Positions 56,585 to 64,000 of a DNA stretch of 64,000 nt are shown here, piece after piece. The notes under the pieces were generated by a model. It saw only the letters and a program-made list of their open reading frames with translations, searched no databases and was not told the DNA's origin. The position numbers and the translations under genes were made by a program. This stretch comes from Pseudonocardia oroxyli (GTDB lineage: Bacteria; Actinomycetota; Actinomycetes; Mycobacteriales; Pseudonocardiaceae), in assembly GCF_900102195.1 (NCBI RefSeq), contig NZ_FNBE01000002.1, forward strand, positions 424,280 through 488,279, written 5' to 3'. Every line of letters starts with the position of its first letter. The stretch's first letter is position 1.

Positions 56585-57046
56585 TCAGCCTGCCGAGGCC
56601 GGCTGCGCGCGGCAGGAGGGCAACGTGCAGGAGCGAGCGGCGGCGGAGCGGTCGGCGACCGCCTCCGGGGGGAGGGTCCCCACGAAGGGCCAGCCGTCGG
56701 TGAACCGCTGGGCGTACCAGTAGACGAACAGGTAGGCCTCGGGTTCGGCGACGAACACCGGCCTGCCGGGCAGACGGCTGACCCAGCGGGTGAACGCGAT
56801 CGTCGCGAGGGCCGGGGGCTTGGAGGCTCGCCGGGTGGAGAGCCATTCCTCGGCCTTCGTGCGCCAGTCCTGCAACGACGCGGGATGCAGGGTGGCGCCG
56901 GGCAGTTCCCGCAGGTTCACGGTGAACGTGCCGATCGGGACGCCCGCGGCGGTGTGTGCCGCGGCCGTCAGGGTGAGCAGGGAGTGCGGACCCGGGATGG
57001 GCCCGTCGGTGTGGAGGTGTGTCGTGACGTGCAACTCGGGGGGCAT
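56585..57046 (-). CDS. degenerate 3'-5' exonuclease-fold protein
   Basis: 153 residues. The segment DGPIPGPHSLLTL, then GTFTVNLRELPGATLHP, and PVFVAEPEAYLFVYWYAQRF, resembles a small DEDD exonuclease family (memory of the pattern LETDGPIPGPHSML...). The acidic pair of motif I appears lost (THLHTDG instead of DLETDG), and the C-terminus ends early in a Cys/Ala-rich stretch without motif III. It is therefore probably inactive or repurposed. No operon partner is visible. Confidence 0.5.
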   Translation of the reverse strand: MPPELHVTTHLHTDGPIPGPHSLLTLTAAAHTAAGVPIGTFTVNLRELPGATLHPASLQDWRTKAEEWLSTRRASKPPALATIAFTRWVSRLPGRPVFVAEPEAYLFVYWYAQRFTDGWPFVGTLPPEAVADRSAAARSCTLPSCRAQPASAG

Positions 57047-57267
57047 GACGGATCCTGTGCTCGAAAACCGACGAGGACGTGTCCGCGCCGAGGCGACTCG
57101 GGTCGGACGGATCCGCGGCGCGGTCCGTGTCCGCGTGGCGGAGAACCGGGCCCCGTGGGTGACTCACACGGGTGCGTCTCGTTCGCTGTGTACTTGTGCA
57201 GTGACGACGACCGGGACGGTCGAACCTGGCAGTCCAGGATTCAACCGCCCCGGCGGGGACGCGTCAA

Positions 57268-59043
57268 TCAGTCCTTGATCTCGCAGACGACGGCGCCCTG
57301 GGAGATCGTGGAGCCCGCCTCGGCGGACAGCCCGGAGACGGTGCCGTCCTTGTGCGCGGTGACCGGGTTCTCCATCTTCATGGCCTCGAGGACGACGATG
57401 AGGTCGCCCGCGGAGACGGTGTCGCCGTCGTTGACCGCGACCTTGATGATCGTGCCCTGCATCGGCGCGGTCACCGCGTCGCCGGAGACCTTCGCCCCGC
57501 CGCCGCCACCGGCGCGCTTGCGCGGCTTGGCCTTCGCGGCCGCGCCACCACCGCCACCGCCGCCGAAGGAGATGTCACCGGGCAGCGAGACCTCGAGGCG
57601 CTTGCCGCCGACCTCGACCACGACGTTCTGCCGCGGCGCGGTGTCCTCCTCGGCCTCGGCCGGGTTGGTGAACGGCTCGACCGTGTTGTTCCACTCGGTC
57701 TCGATCCAGCGGGTGTGGACGGTGAAGTCCTCCTCGCGCTCGGCGGTGAACGCCGGGTCCGCGGTGACGAGCCGGTGGAACTCCAGCACCGTGGCCATGC
57801 CGGTGACCTGGAACTCGGCCAGCGCCCGCCGCGAACGCTCCAGGGCCTGGTTGCGGTCCGAACCGCTGACGATCAGCTTGGCCAGCAGCGAGTCGAACTG
57901 CCCGCCGACGACGGACCCGGCCTCCACGCCGGCGTCCACCCGCACACCGGGACCCGCCGGGTAGGCGATCGACTCCACGGTGCCCGGCGCGGGCAGGAAG
58001 TTGCGGCCCGCGTCCTCGCCGTTGATCCGGAACTCGATGGAGTGCCCGCGCGGCTCGGGGTCCTCGAGCAGGTTGAGCTCGAGGCCCTCGGCGATGCGGA
58101 ACTGCTCGCGCACCAGGTCCAGCCCCGAGGTCTCCTCCGAGACCGGGTGCTCGACCTGCAGACGCGTGTTGACCTCGAGGAACGTGATCAGCCCGTCCTG
58201 GCCGATCAGGAACTCCACCGTGCCGGCGCCGTAGTAGCCGGCCTCCTTGACGATGGCCTTCGACGCGTCGTACAGCGTCTTGCGCTGCTCCTCGGTCAGG
58301 AACGGCGCGGGGGCCTCCTCGACGAGCTTCTGGAAGCGGCGCTGCAGCGAGCAGTCCCGGGTGCCGACGACGATGACGTTGCCGTGGGTGTCGGCCAGGA
58401 CCTGGGTCTCGACGTGGCGCGGCTTGTCCAGGTAGCGCTCGACGAAGCACTCGCCCCGCCCGAACGCCGCGGTGGCCTCGCGGACCGCCGACTCGTAGAG
58501 GTCGGCGATGTCCTTCTCCTCGCGCGCGACCTTCATCCCGCGCCCGCCGCCGCCGAACGCCGCCTTGATCGCCACCGGCAGGCCGTGCTCCTTGGCGAAC
58601 TCGATGACCTCGTCCGCACCCTGCACCGGGTCGGCGGTGCCGGGCACGAGCGGTGCGCCCGCGCGCATCGCGATGTGCCGGGCGGTGACCTTGTCGCCCA
58701 GGTCGCGGATCGACTGCGGCGACGGCCCGATCCAGGTGATCCCGGCGTCGATCACGGCCTGGGCGAAGTCGCCGTTCTCCGACAGGAACCCGTAGCCGGG
58801 GTGGATGCCGTCCGCGCCGGCCTGCTTCGCCGCGCCGATGACCTTGTCGAAGTCCAGGTACGACTCGGCGGCGGTGGTGCCGCCCAGGGCGAACGCCTCG
58901 TCGGCGAGCCGCACGAACAGCGCGTCACGGTCGGGCTCCGCGTAGACGGCGACACTGGCGAGGCCCGCGTCCTTGGCCGCCCGGATCACCCTGACAGCGA
59001 TCTCCCCGCGGTTGGCGACGAGGACTTTGCGCAGTGCCGGCAC
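57268..59043 (-). CDS. accA3: acyl-CoA carboxylase alpha chain (biotin carboxylase + BCCP)
   Basis: 591 residues, matching AccA3. Biotin carboxylase (1-450): [25 protein letters not shown]-grasp loop [23 protein letters not shown] domain at the end with biotinylated Lys556 in EAMKMENP. A Gly-rich then Lys/Arg/Gly-rich linker joins them. It supplies carboxybiotin for acetyl- and propionyl-CoA carboxylases in fatty and mycolic-type acid synthesis. GTG 59043 has GAGGAG 7 nt upstream. Confidence 0.96.
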   Translation of the reverse strand: MPALRKVLVANRGEIAVRVIRAAKDAGLASVAVYAEPDRDALFVRLADEAFALGGTTAAESYLDFDKVIGAAKQAGADGIHPGYGFLSENGDFAQAVIDAGITWIGPSPQSIRDLGDKVTARHIAMRAGAPLVPGTADPVQGADEVIEFAKEHGLPVAIKAAFGGGGRGMKVAREEKDIADLYESAVREATAAFGRGECFVERYLDKPRHVETQVLADTHGNVIVVGTRDCSLQRRFQKLVEEAPAPFLTEEQRKTLYDASKAIVKEAGYYGAGTVEFLIGQDGLITFLEVNTRLQVEHPVSEETSGLDLVREQFRIAEGLELNLLEDPEPRGHSIEFRINGEDAGRNFLPAPGTVESIAYPAGPGVRVDAGVEAGSVVGGQFDSLLAKLIVSGSDRNQALERSRRALAEFQVTGMATVLEFHRLVTADPAFTAEREEDFTVHTRWIETEWNNTVEPFTNPAEAEEDTAPRQNVVVEVGGKRLEVSLPGDISFGGGGGGGAAAKAKPRKRAGGGGGAKVSGDAVTAPMQGTIIKVAVNDGDTVSAGDLIVVLEAMKMENPVTAHKDGTVSGLSAEAGSTISQGAVVCEIKD

Positions 59044-59179
59044 TTCGGTCTCCTCAGTGTGTCCGCCGCCGACCCCCGTTGCGCCGACGCGTTGGTTACC
59101 GGGGAGTCTAGGAGTTCGCGCAGCGAACGCAGAGCGCGCGGGATGTGGCATCCGTCATCAAGCGGTCACGGCTGACCGT

Positions 59180-59569
59180 TCATCGGCCCCGGCGGAGGCG
59201 GCTGCGCAGCCGCGGGCGCGGTGGCCGGACGCCGTCGAAGCGGTACGCGCGCTCACGCGCGGCCAGCTCACGTGCGGCGCCGTCGGTGAGGAGGCCGCGG
59301 TCGCGGGCGGCGCGGGCCAGCACCCAGCCGTCCCGCAGCCCGTCCGCGACCGGCCGGCCCGCCAGCTCCGCGACCGCGAACGCCGTCCAGTCCGCGCCGA
59401 GGCCCGCGGCCAGGAGCGGCCATTCGCGGGCGGCGAGCCCGGAACGCTTGCGCAGCAGCGCCGTGCGGGTCGCGTGAAGCCGCGCGGCGTCCATCCCCGC
59501 CGGATCCGCCGCACCGTCGACGAGTGCCGCGACCAGGGCCGCCTGCCGAGCGGCGAGATCGCCGCTCAT
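59180..59569 (-). CDS. small MNIO partner protein (SCO6045-like)
   Basis: 129 residues, helical, Ala/Arg/Leu-rich: LAARQAALVAALVDGAADPAGMDAARLHATRTALLRKRSG is the conserved-looking half; a basic tail (RPRLRSRLRRGR) ends it. It overlaps the DUF692 gene by 4 nt (ATGA). Small proteins of this type accompany DUF692 enzymes in actinobacteria (memory, SCO6045 region) and probably present the substrate peptide to the enzyme. Confidence 0.7.
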   Translation of the reverse strand: MSGDLAARQAALVAALVDGAADPAGMDAARLHATRTALLRKRSGLAAREWPLLAAGLGADWTAFAVAELAGRPVADGLRDGWVLARAARDRGLLTDGAARELAARERAYRFDGVRPPRPRLRSRLRRGR

Positions 59570-60696
59570 CGCCGGCCCCCGGGCGGGAGGTCGGCGACGC
59601 CCGCCCCACGACCCGAGGAGCCCGACGCGCGAGCGGGCACGTCCGACTCGCGAGCCGGCCGGGACGGCTCGCGGGCCGGCACGTCCGGCTCCCGGGCCGG
59701 CACGTTCGGCGCGCGGGCCGACGTGGACGACTCGCGGGCGCCTCCGTCCGACTCATGGGTTCCTGGTGGGGGACTCGCGTGGCTCGGGTGGGGGACTCGT
59801 GTGTCCGGGGTGGGGGACTCGCGGGGTGTGGGGGTGGGGAGGCGGGCGGTGTCGGCGATGGTGGTGAGCTCGGCGTGCAGGGCGGCGGCGGGCGGGTAGC
59901 GGCCGTCCCGCTCGAGCATCACGGCGGGGGCGGCGCCCCGCTCGCGCACCTCGTCGAGCAGGGCGAACACCTCCGCGGGCACCGGGTCGAGGTGCGTGTC
60001 GTGGTAGAGCCCCTCGTGCTCGGCGCCGCCCGCCATGTGCACGTAGGCGACCCGGTCCAGCGGGAACCGGTCGAGGACCGCGGACGGGTCCTGCCCCCGG
60101 TTGCGGGCGTTCGCGTAGACGTTCGCGACGTCCAGGAGCAGCAGCGCCCCCGTCCGCTCGAGCAGCTCGGTGAGGAAGTCCCCCTCGGTGAACTCGTCCT
60201 CGGGCCAGTCGAACAGGGCGGCGATGGGCTCGAGCGCGAGCGGGACCGAGAGCGCGTCCCGGGTCTGCCGGACGGCGCGGACCAGCACGTCCAGGGCCTC
60301 CCGGGTCCGCGGGACCGGCAGCAGGTGCCCGGCCTCGCGGCCACCCGCCCGCACGAACGCGACGTGCTCGCTGACCAGCGGCGCCTCGACGGCCTCGGCG
60401 CAGGCGGCGAGATGGGCGATCCGCTCCGGCGCGACCCCGTCGGCGTCCCCGAGCCCCAGCCGGACCCCGTGCGGGACCACCGCCGTGCCGAGGGCCCGCA
60501 GCTCCGCCACCCCACGCGGCGGAGCTGCGGGAGTGATCGCCTCGGCGATCACCTCGCAGAAGCCGAGGCCGGGCAGCCCGGCCACGACCTGCGCGATCTC
60601 GGGCCGCCATCCGATGCCGACGCCGTGCACCGGGAGCGCGTTCTGCCGCGCCGGGAGCCCGTCGCGGCGCGGCGGGAGCTCAGCCGCCGCAGCCAC
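59566..60696 (-). CDS. DUF692 multinuclear iron-dependent oxidase (MNIO)
   Basis: 376 residues from GTG 60696; GTG 60630 directly before the domain, or ATG 60735 inside the upstream gene, are alternatives. The TIM-barrel starts with GVGIGWRPEIAQVVAGLPGLGFCEV. Candidate metal ligands: SEHVAF, LALEP, LDVANVYANARN, YVHMAGG.EHEGLYHDTH, MLERDG. MNIOs such as MbnB and TglH oxidise Cys or Asn/Asp residues of ribosomal peptides. The last about 100 residues are a repeat-derived Pro/Ser/Arg tail (59640-59830), absent from typical members. Operon with a Cys-tailed membrane protein and a small partner. Confidence 0.85.
   Translation of the reverse strand: MAAAAELPPRRDGLPARQNALPVHGVGIGWRPEIAQVVAGLPGLGFCEVIAEAITPAAPPRGVAELRALGTAVVPHGVRLGLGDADGVAPERIAHLAACAEAVEAPLVSEHVAFVRAGGREAGHLLPVPRTREALDVLVRAVRQTRDALSVPLALEPIAALFDWPEDEFTEGDFLTELLERTGALLLLDVANVYANARNRGQDPSAVLDRFPLDRVAYVHMAGGAEHEGLYHDTHLDPVPAEVFALLDEVRERGAAPAVMLERDGRYPPAAALHAELTTIADTARLPTPTPRESPTPDTRVPHPSHASPPPGTHESDGGARESSTSARAPNVPAREPDVPAREPSRPARESDVPARASGSSGRGAGVADLPPGGRR
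59640..59830 (-). repeat. 22-nt (and 21-nt) minisatellite in the DUF692 3' end
   Basis: About nine units. The promoter-side three (59772-59830) match the 22-nt unit of imuB and encode the same RESPTPDTRVPHP peptide in the same phase. The next six (59644-59770) have a 21-nt period and give heptapeptides of VPAREPD type. The repeat has extended the C-terminus of the enzyme. Confidence 0.8.
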
Positions 60697-61621
60697 CGCC
60701 GCCGCCCCCGCCACAACCGCCGCCGCCCCCGCCACAACCGCCGCCGCCCCCGCCGCAGCTGCTCGCGCTGCCGGAGTCCCCGCCGTACCCGGTGTACCCG
60801 CCGCCCGACGACCCGCCGAGTGCGGCGGCCTTCTGCATCTCCAGCTCGTCCGCGAACGCGGGCGCCGATGCCCACACCGCGCCCACCCCGAACACCGCCA
60901 CTCCCACGGCGGCCGCGCGGGCGCCGCCCGCCGTCCAGTCCGGGCGCATCGCGGGGTTCAGGGTGTCGTACCGGGTGCGCAGGTCGGCCAGCAACGGTGC
61001 CGCCGCCGCGGTGCGCTCGGGTGCGCGGGCGAGCCACACCACGCTGATCACGCCCGCGAGCAGCACGAGCACGATCAGGAAGCCGACGGACCGGGCGTTC
61101 GCCACCCCGGCGACGATCCGCGCCAGCCCGAGGAGGACCACGGCGAGCATCCAGAACCCGACCCGTCGCACGGCCTCCCGCCGCTCGCGGGTGAGCAGCA
61201 GCCCGTCCGCCACCAGGCGGGCGCGAATGGTCGTGAGCGCCGAAGCGACGGCGCTGTGGAAGGCCAGCCGCCGCGGGGCGACGGGCACGGCCGCCGTGGC
61301 GTGGATCGCCCGCTCGAGGGGCGACGCGTCCGGCGCGGGCCGCCCGACCGCCTGCACCATCCCCTTGCCCGCGGGCTGGACGGCCCCGGCCTGGTGGAGG
61401 GCGCTCAGCGCCGAGTAGACCGCGAGGTCGGCGCCGCCGTGCAGGTAGGCGACCTCCTGGGGCAGCTCGCCCCAGTCCCGCGGGGTGGTCGGGTGGTCGG
61501 GCCGCGCGAGCCTCCGCCGCTCGCGCAGCCCCACCACCAGCACGACGACGATCAGCGCGCTGTAGAGCGCCAGGAACGTCGGGCCGCTGATCCCCCAGGT
61601 GTCGTTCGTCAACCGGACCAC
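60680..61621 (-). CDS. TIGR04222-type membrane protein with Cys/Gly tail
   Basis: 313 residues. An N-terminal helix (FLALYSALIVVVLVVGLRERRR), a cytoplasmic domain with a winged-helix-like AYLHGGADLAVYSALSALHQAGAV, and two to three further helices (about 155-200 and 240-265) are typical of TIGR04222. The C-terminal tail has four Cys separated by runs of 6, 6 and 7 Gly and ends CGG. The DUF692 gene overlaps its 3' end, so the tail is the probable substrate. GTG 61621 or TTG 61612 is the start. Confidence 0.82.
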   Translation of the reverse strand: MVRLTNDTWGISGPTFLALYSALIVVVLVVGLRERRRLARPDHPTTPRDWGELPQEVAYLHGGADLAVYSALSALHQAGAVQPAGKGMVQAVGRPAPDASPLERAIHATAAVPVAPRRLAFHSAVASALTTIRARLVADGLLLTRERREAVRRVGFWMLAVVLLGLARIVAGVANARSVGFLIVLVLLAGVISVVWLARAPERTAAAAPLLADLRTRYDTLNPAMRPDWTAGGARAAAVGVAVFGVGAVWASAPAFADELEMQKAAALGGSSGGGYTGYGGDSGSASSCGGGGGGCGGGGGGCGGGGGGGCGG

Positions 61622-61709
61622 CCCCTGTCCCGTGAGGTCCTCGTGAGACCTCGTGACGTCGTCAGGATGGGGGTGACCCGTGCCACCGCGGAACGGTTTT
61701 GACGAAGGC

Positions 61710-62165
61710 TTAGGGTTCTCCGCCCTGTCCGTCCCCGACCTGCTCCCGCACCTGCCGCTTGATCCGCGCCAACATCGCGGCCATGCCCCGGATGCGCAGC
61801 GGCGAGACGGCCTGGGTGAGGCCGAGGGCGGTGTAGAAGTCGTCCGGCACGCCGAGCACGGTCGCGGCGGGTTCGCCGTCCAGCCCGGTGTGCATGATCG
61901 ACGCGAAACCCCTGGTGGTGGGGGCCTCCGGCGGCGCCGAGAAGAACAGGTGGACGTGGCGCTCCGCGTCGTCGTCCACCTCCACGGCGAGGAACAGCGG
62001 CGACTGGCACTCGTGGACCTGCTCCATCGAGTCCGCCGCGTCCGCGTACCGGGCGGGCAGCGCGGGCAGCTCCTGGCTCAGCTCCAGCAACAGCTGCAGC
62101 TTGTCCTTGGTGCCGACCGCCTCGAAGTCCTCGACGAGCTCCTCGAGTGGGGCGGGGAGTGTCAA
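61710..62165 (-). CDS. sufE: SufE-family sulfur acceptor protein
   Basis: 151 residues. SufE features: [35 protein letters not shown], the Cys loop [13 protein letters not shown] (active Cys), and [17 protein letters not shown] near the end. It activates cysteine desulfurase and accepts persulfide. The start is TTG 62165, overlapping the sseA stop by 4 nt (TTGA), which argues for this rare start. The order maf-sseA-sufE-accA3 matches mycobacteria (memory). Confidence 0.88.
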   Translation of the reverse strand: MTLPAPLEELVEDFEAVGTKDKLQLLLELSQELPALPARYADAADSMEQVHECQSPLFLAVEVDDDAERHVHLFFSAPPEAPTTRGFASIMHTGLDGEPAATVLGVPDDFYTALGLTQAVSPLRIRGMAAMLARIKRQVREQVGDGQGGEP

Positions 62166-63061
62166 GACGACCCCTTCACGGAGCCCTTGTCCGCACCCTG
62201 CACGATCGGCACCCGCACGGAGTTGCCCCACTCCGTCCAGCTGCCGTCGTAGTTGCGGACGCCCTCGAAGCCCAACAGGTACGACAGCACGAACCAGGTG
62301 TGGCTGGAGCGCTCGCCGATGCGGCAGTAGGCGATGGTCGGCTCGTCCTTGGACAGGCCCTGCTCGTCCTCGTAGATCGCCGACAGCTCGGCGCGGGACT
62401 TGAACGTGCCGTCCTCGTTCGCCGCCCGCGCCCACGGCACGCTCGACGCCCCGGGCACGTGCCCGCCGCGGACCGCACCCTCCTGCGGGTAGTCCGGCAT
62501 GTGCAGCAGCTCGCCGGAGTACTCGCCCGGGGACCGCACGTCGACGAGCTGGCCGCCGAGGTGGCTCAGCACGTCCTCCTTGAACGCGCGGATGGCGATG
62601 TCGTCCCGCTCCACGATCGGGTACTCGACCGGGTTCGGCTTGGGCTGCTCGGTGGTCAGCTCGCGGCCCTCGGCCTGCCACTTGGCCCGCCCGCCGTCCA
62701 GGATCCGGACGTCCTCGTGGCCGAACAGCCGGAACACCCAGAGCGCGTAGGTGGCCCACCAGTTGTTGCGGTCGCCGTAGAACACCACGGTGCTCTCGCG
62801 CGCGATCCCGCGCTCGCCGCAGAGCAGCGCGAACTGCTCGGGATCGACGTAGTCCCTGGTCACGGGGTGGTTGAGCTCGGTGTGCCAGTCGATCTTCACC
62901 GCGCCGGGGATGTGCCCGGTGTCGTAGAGCAGCACGTCCTCGTCCGACTCCACCACGACCACGTCCGGATCGCCGAGATGCTCGGCGAGCCAGTCGGTGG
63001 AGACGAGGCGCTCGGGGTGCGCGTACTCGGCGAACTTCGGTGACGGGTCAGTCGGTGCCAT
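62162..63061 (-). CDS. sseA: thiosulfate/3-mercaptopyruvate sulfurtransferase
   Basis: 299 residues, two rhodanese domains. The C-terminal domain has the active loop CRIGERSS (Cys near 242); the N-terminal domain ([41 protein letters not shown]) lacks it. It transfers sulfur to a thiophilic acceptor, in keeping with sufE coupled to its stop. ATG 63061 is the conserved start. Confidence 0.94.
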   Translation of the reverse strand: MAPTDPSPKFAEYAHPERLVSTDWLAEHLGDPDVVVVESDEDVLLYDTGHIPGAVKIDWHTELNHPVTRDYVDPEQFALLCGERGIARESTVVFYGDRNNWWATYALWVFRLFGHEDVRILDGGRAKWQAEGRELTTEQPKPNPVEYPIVERDDIAIRAFKEDVLSHLGGQLVDVRSPGEYSGELLHMPDYPQEGAVRGGHVPGASSVPWARAANEDGTFKSRAELSAIYEDEQGLSKDEPTIAYCRIGERSSHTWFVLSYLLGFEGVRNYDGSWTEWGNSVRVPIVQGADKGSVKGSS

Positions 63062-63108
63062 GGCCGCGACAGTAGTCCCGCGCCGCGCCCGGACGCCGCC
63101 GCGACGGC

Positions 63109-63735
63109 TCAGGAGACCCGAGTTGTCCACAGGTCCGTCGGGGAGACCCCGAGGGACCCCAGCAGCCGCCGCACCAGCGGCAGGCTGATGCCGATGACGT
63201 TGGACGGGTCCCCGTCGATGCCGTCGACGAACCAGCCGCCGAGCCCGTCGAGGGTGAAGGAGCCCGCCACCGCGAGCGGCTCCCCGGTGGCGAGGTAGGC
63301 CTCCAGCTCGGCGTCGGTCGGGGTGGCGAACCGGACCGTCGTGACGGCGTGCCCCTCCGCGACCTGCTCGATCTCCCCGTCCACGACCCGCAGCACGGCG
63401 TGCCCGGTGACCAGCTCGCCCGTGCGGCCCGCCATGGCCTGCCACCGCTCCCGGGCGACATCGGCGGAGTGCGGCTTGCCGACCAGCTCGCCGTCGATGT
63501 GGAGCATGGAGTCGCAGCCGACCACGAGGACGACGCCGGCGTCCTCGCAGGTCCGCGCGACGGTCGTCGCCTTGGCCCCGGCCAGCAGGGTCACCTTCTC
63601 CGCGGCGGGGGCGGCGGCGTGCGCGGCGAGCAGGGCGTCCTCGTCGACGTCGGAGACCCGCACGACCGGGTCGAGGCCCGCCGCGCGCAGGACCGACAGG
63701 CGGGCGGGGGAGGCCGAGGCGAGGACCAGACGCAC
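63109..63735 (-). CDS. maf: Maf-like nucleotide pyrophosphatase
   Basis: 208 residues. Maf signature [21 protein letters not shown], catalytic region [18 protein letters not shown], and [29 protein letters not shown]. It hydrolyses non-canonical or canonical NTPs to NMPs; family members also affect cell division. GTG 63735 gives the conserved start and is only 12 nt from a MITE-like element, which therefore supplies or displaces its promoter. First gene of maf-sseA-sufE. Confidence 0.92.
   Translation of the reverse strand: MRLVLASASPARLSVLRAAGLDPVVRVSDVDEDALLAAHAAAPAAEKVTLLAGAKATTVARTCEDAGVVLVVGCDSMLHIDGELVGKPHSADVARERWQAMAGRTGELVTGHAVLRVVDGEIEQVAEGHAVTTVRFATPTDAELEAYLATGEPLAVAGSFTLDGLGGWFVDGIDGDPSNVIGISLPLVRRLLGSLGVSPTDLWTTRVS
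63112..63135. other. repeat with an embedded DnaA box (copy 2)
   Basis: Second copy of the 24-nt sequence at 50722-50745 (two differences), with TTGTCCACA at 63123-63131. It covers the last codons of maf. Confidence 0.5.
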
Positions 63736-63747
63736 CGCTGCAGCTTA

Positions 63748-63908
63748 GGGGGTGTCTGATGGATCTCCAGCCGGCCCGCCGGGCCCCAGGCGGCGCCCCG
63801 CGGCGTTCTCGTCGGGACCGATCCCACCCCGGGATCGGCCCCTCCTCGGCCTTGCGGGCCATCCACCTGGAACCCCGCGGACTCGGCGGAGATCCATCAG
63901 ACACCCCC
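63748..63908. mobile_element. 161-bp MITE-like element with 21-bp terminal inverted repeats
   Basis: Perfect 21-bp inverted repeats start with GGGGGTGTCTGATGGATC (63748 on) and end at 63908. TA dinucleotides flank both ends (63746-63747, 63909-63910), as with TA-targeting elements of the IS630/mariner or IS5 type. An internal hairpin (GACCGATCCC / GGGATCGG) is present. It has no protein of its own. It lies 12 nt upstream of the maf start. Confidence 0.8.
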
Positions 63909-63910
63909 TA

Positions 63911-64000
63911 GGAGACTGCTGAATTAGGGCGGTCTCCGGGCGGGGTAGCTGCGAGGGCAGCCTGTTTCGGACGGGGTTGTGAGGTGTGCGTGGTGTGGCC
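63911..64000. other. window end, possible insertion-sequence edge
   Basis: Starts at the MITE border with GGAGACTGCTGAATTAGGGC and a GGTCTCC partner at 63929-63939. The wording resembles insertion-sequence termini and the GC content drops slightly, but the window ends before any ORF can be read. Confidence 0.2.

Noticed and set aside
57195..57265. tRNA-like segment with a TTCAA stretch and CCTGG..CCAGG hairpin
   Set aside because: No acceptor stem, D-arm or anticodon arm could be built around it.

Overview
The window is chromosomal DNA from a high-GC actinomycete, most likely Pseudonocardiaceae (Pseudonocardia-like). The evidence is the very high GC content, frequent GTG starts, TCGAAC-N4-GTTCGA LexA boxes, a fused F420 gene (fbiC), a monomeric isocitrate dehydrogenase, an AccA3-type carboxylase, and gene order that matches mycobacterial neighbourhoods from memory (perM-purN-purH; add / upp / pmmB-punA / amidohydrolase / gamma-glutamylcyclotransferase / lpdA; accA3 / sufE-sseA-maf). 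Most of the window is ordinary core genome with accessory islands and repeats between the genes. I saw no tRNA, rRNA, CRISPR array or complete insertion sequence.

Layout. 0.3-6 kb: a PerM-like membrane protein, purN and purH, then a convergent family 2 glycosyltransferase with a coupled small membrane protein. 6-15.5 kb: the SOS mutasome (imuA', imuB, dnaE2) with a perfect LexA box before each of its two transcription units, interrupted by an M28 lipoprotein peptidase and a merR-thioredoxin pair. 15.5-22.4 kb: two tandem GPR1/FUN34/YaaH acetate-type transporters, each behind a CRP-like site, DUF3017, icd, xth and a probable pseudokinase. 22.4-23.2 kb: a non-coding array of nine palindromic motifs spaced about 74 bp that flips orientation in the middle. 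23.2-29.1 kb: duplicated lipoprotein esterases, fbiC and a diguanylate cyclase. 29.4-29.9 kb: eight copies of a micro-ORF, each with its own ribosome binding site and each encoding MRNRAW. An MFS transporter follows, then a related micro-ORF (MRRNRSW) on the other strand, and trpS.

32.6-45 kb: a YihY/BrkB membrane protein, a frameshifted D-Ala-D-Ala carboxypeptidase, a 168-bp MITE-like element, an SRPBCC protein, murJ/mviN, a coiled-coil protein, adenosine deaminase, a GT39-type membrane protein, and a NarL-type two-component pair. 45-56 kb: nucleoside salvage (upp, punA, pmmB), TetR, SGNH hydrolase, a Ser/Thr kinase, an M20 amidohydrolase and lpdA. 56-64 kb: accA3; a three-gene operon of a TIGR04222 membrane protein with a Cys/Gly tail, a DUF692 (MNIO) enzyme and a small partner; the sufE-sseA-maf operon; and a second MITE-like element.

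The two best candidates for an undescribed system are the octuplicated MRNRAW micro-gene array beside an MFS exporter, and the MNIO/TIGR04222 operon, which looks like a peptide-modification system acting on the tail of a membrane protein. Dispersed repeats (a 22-nt minisatellite, long palindromes and the two MITEs) have repeatedly extended or ended coding regions here. All function calls come from reading motifs and from memory of families and synteny; no database search was possible.
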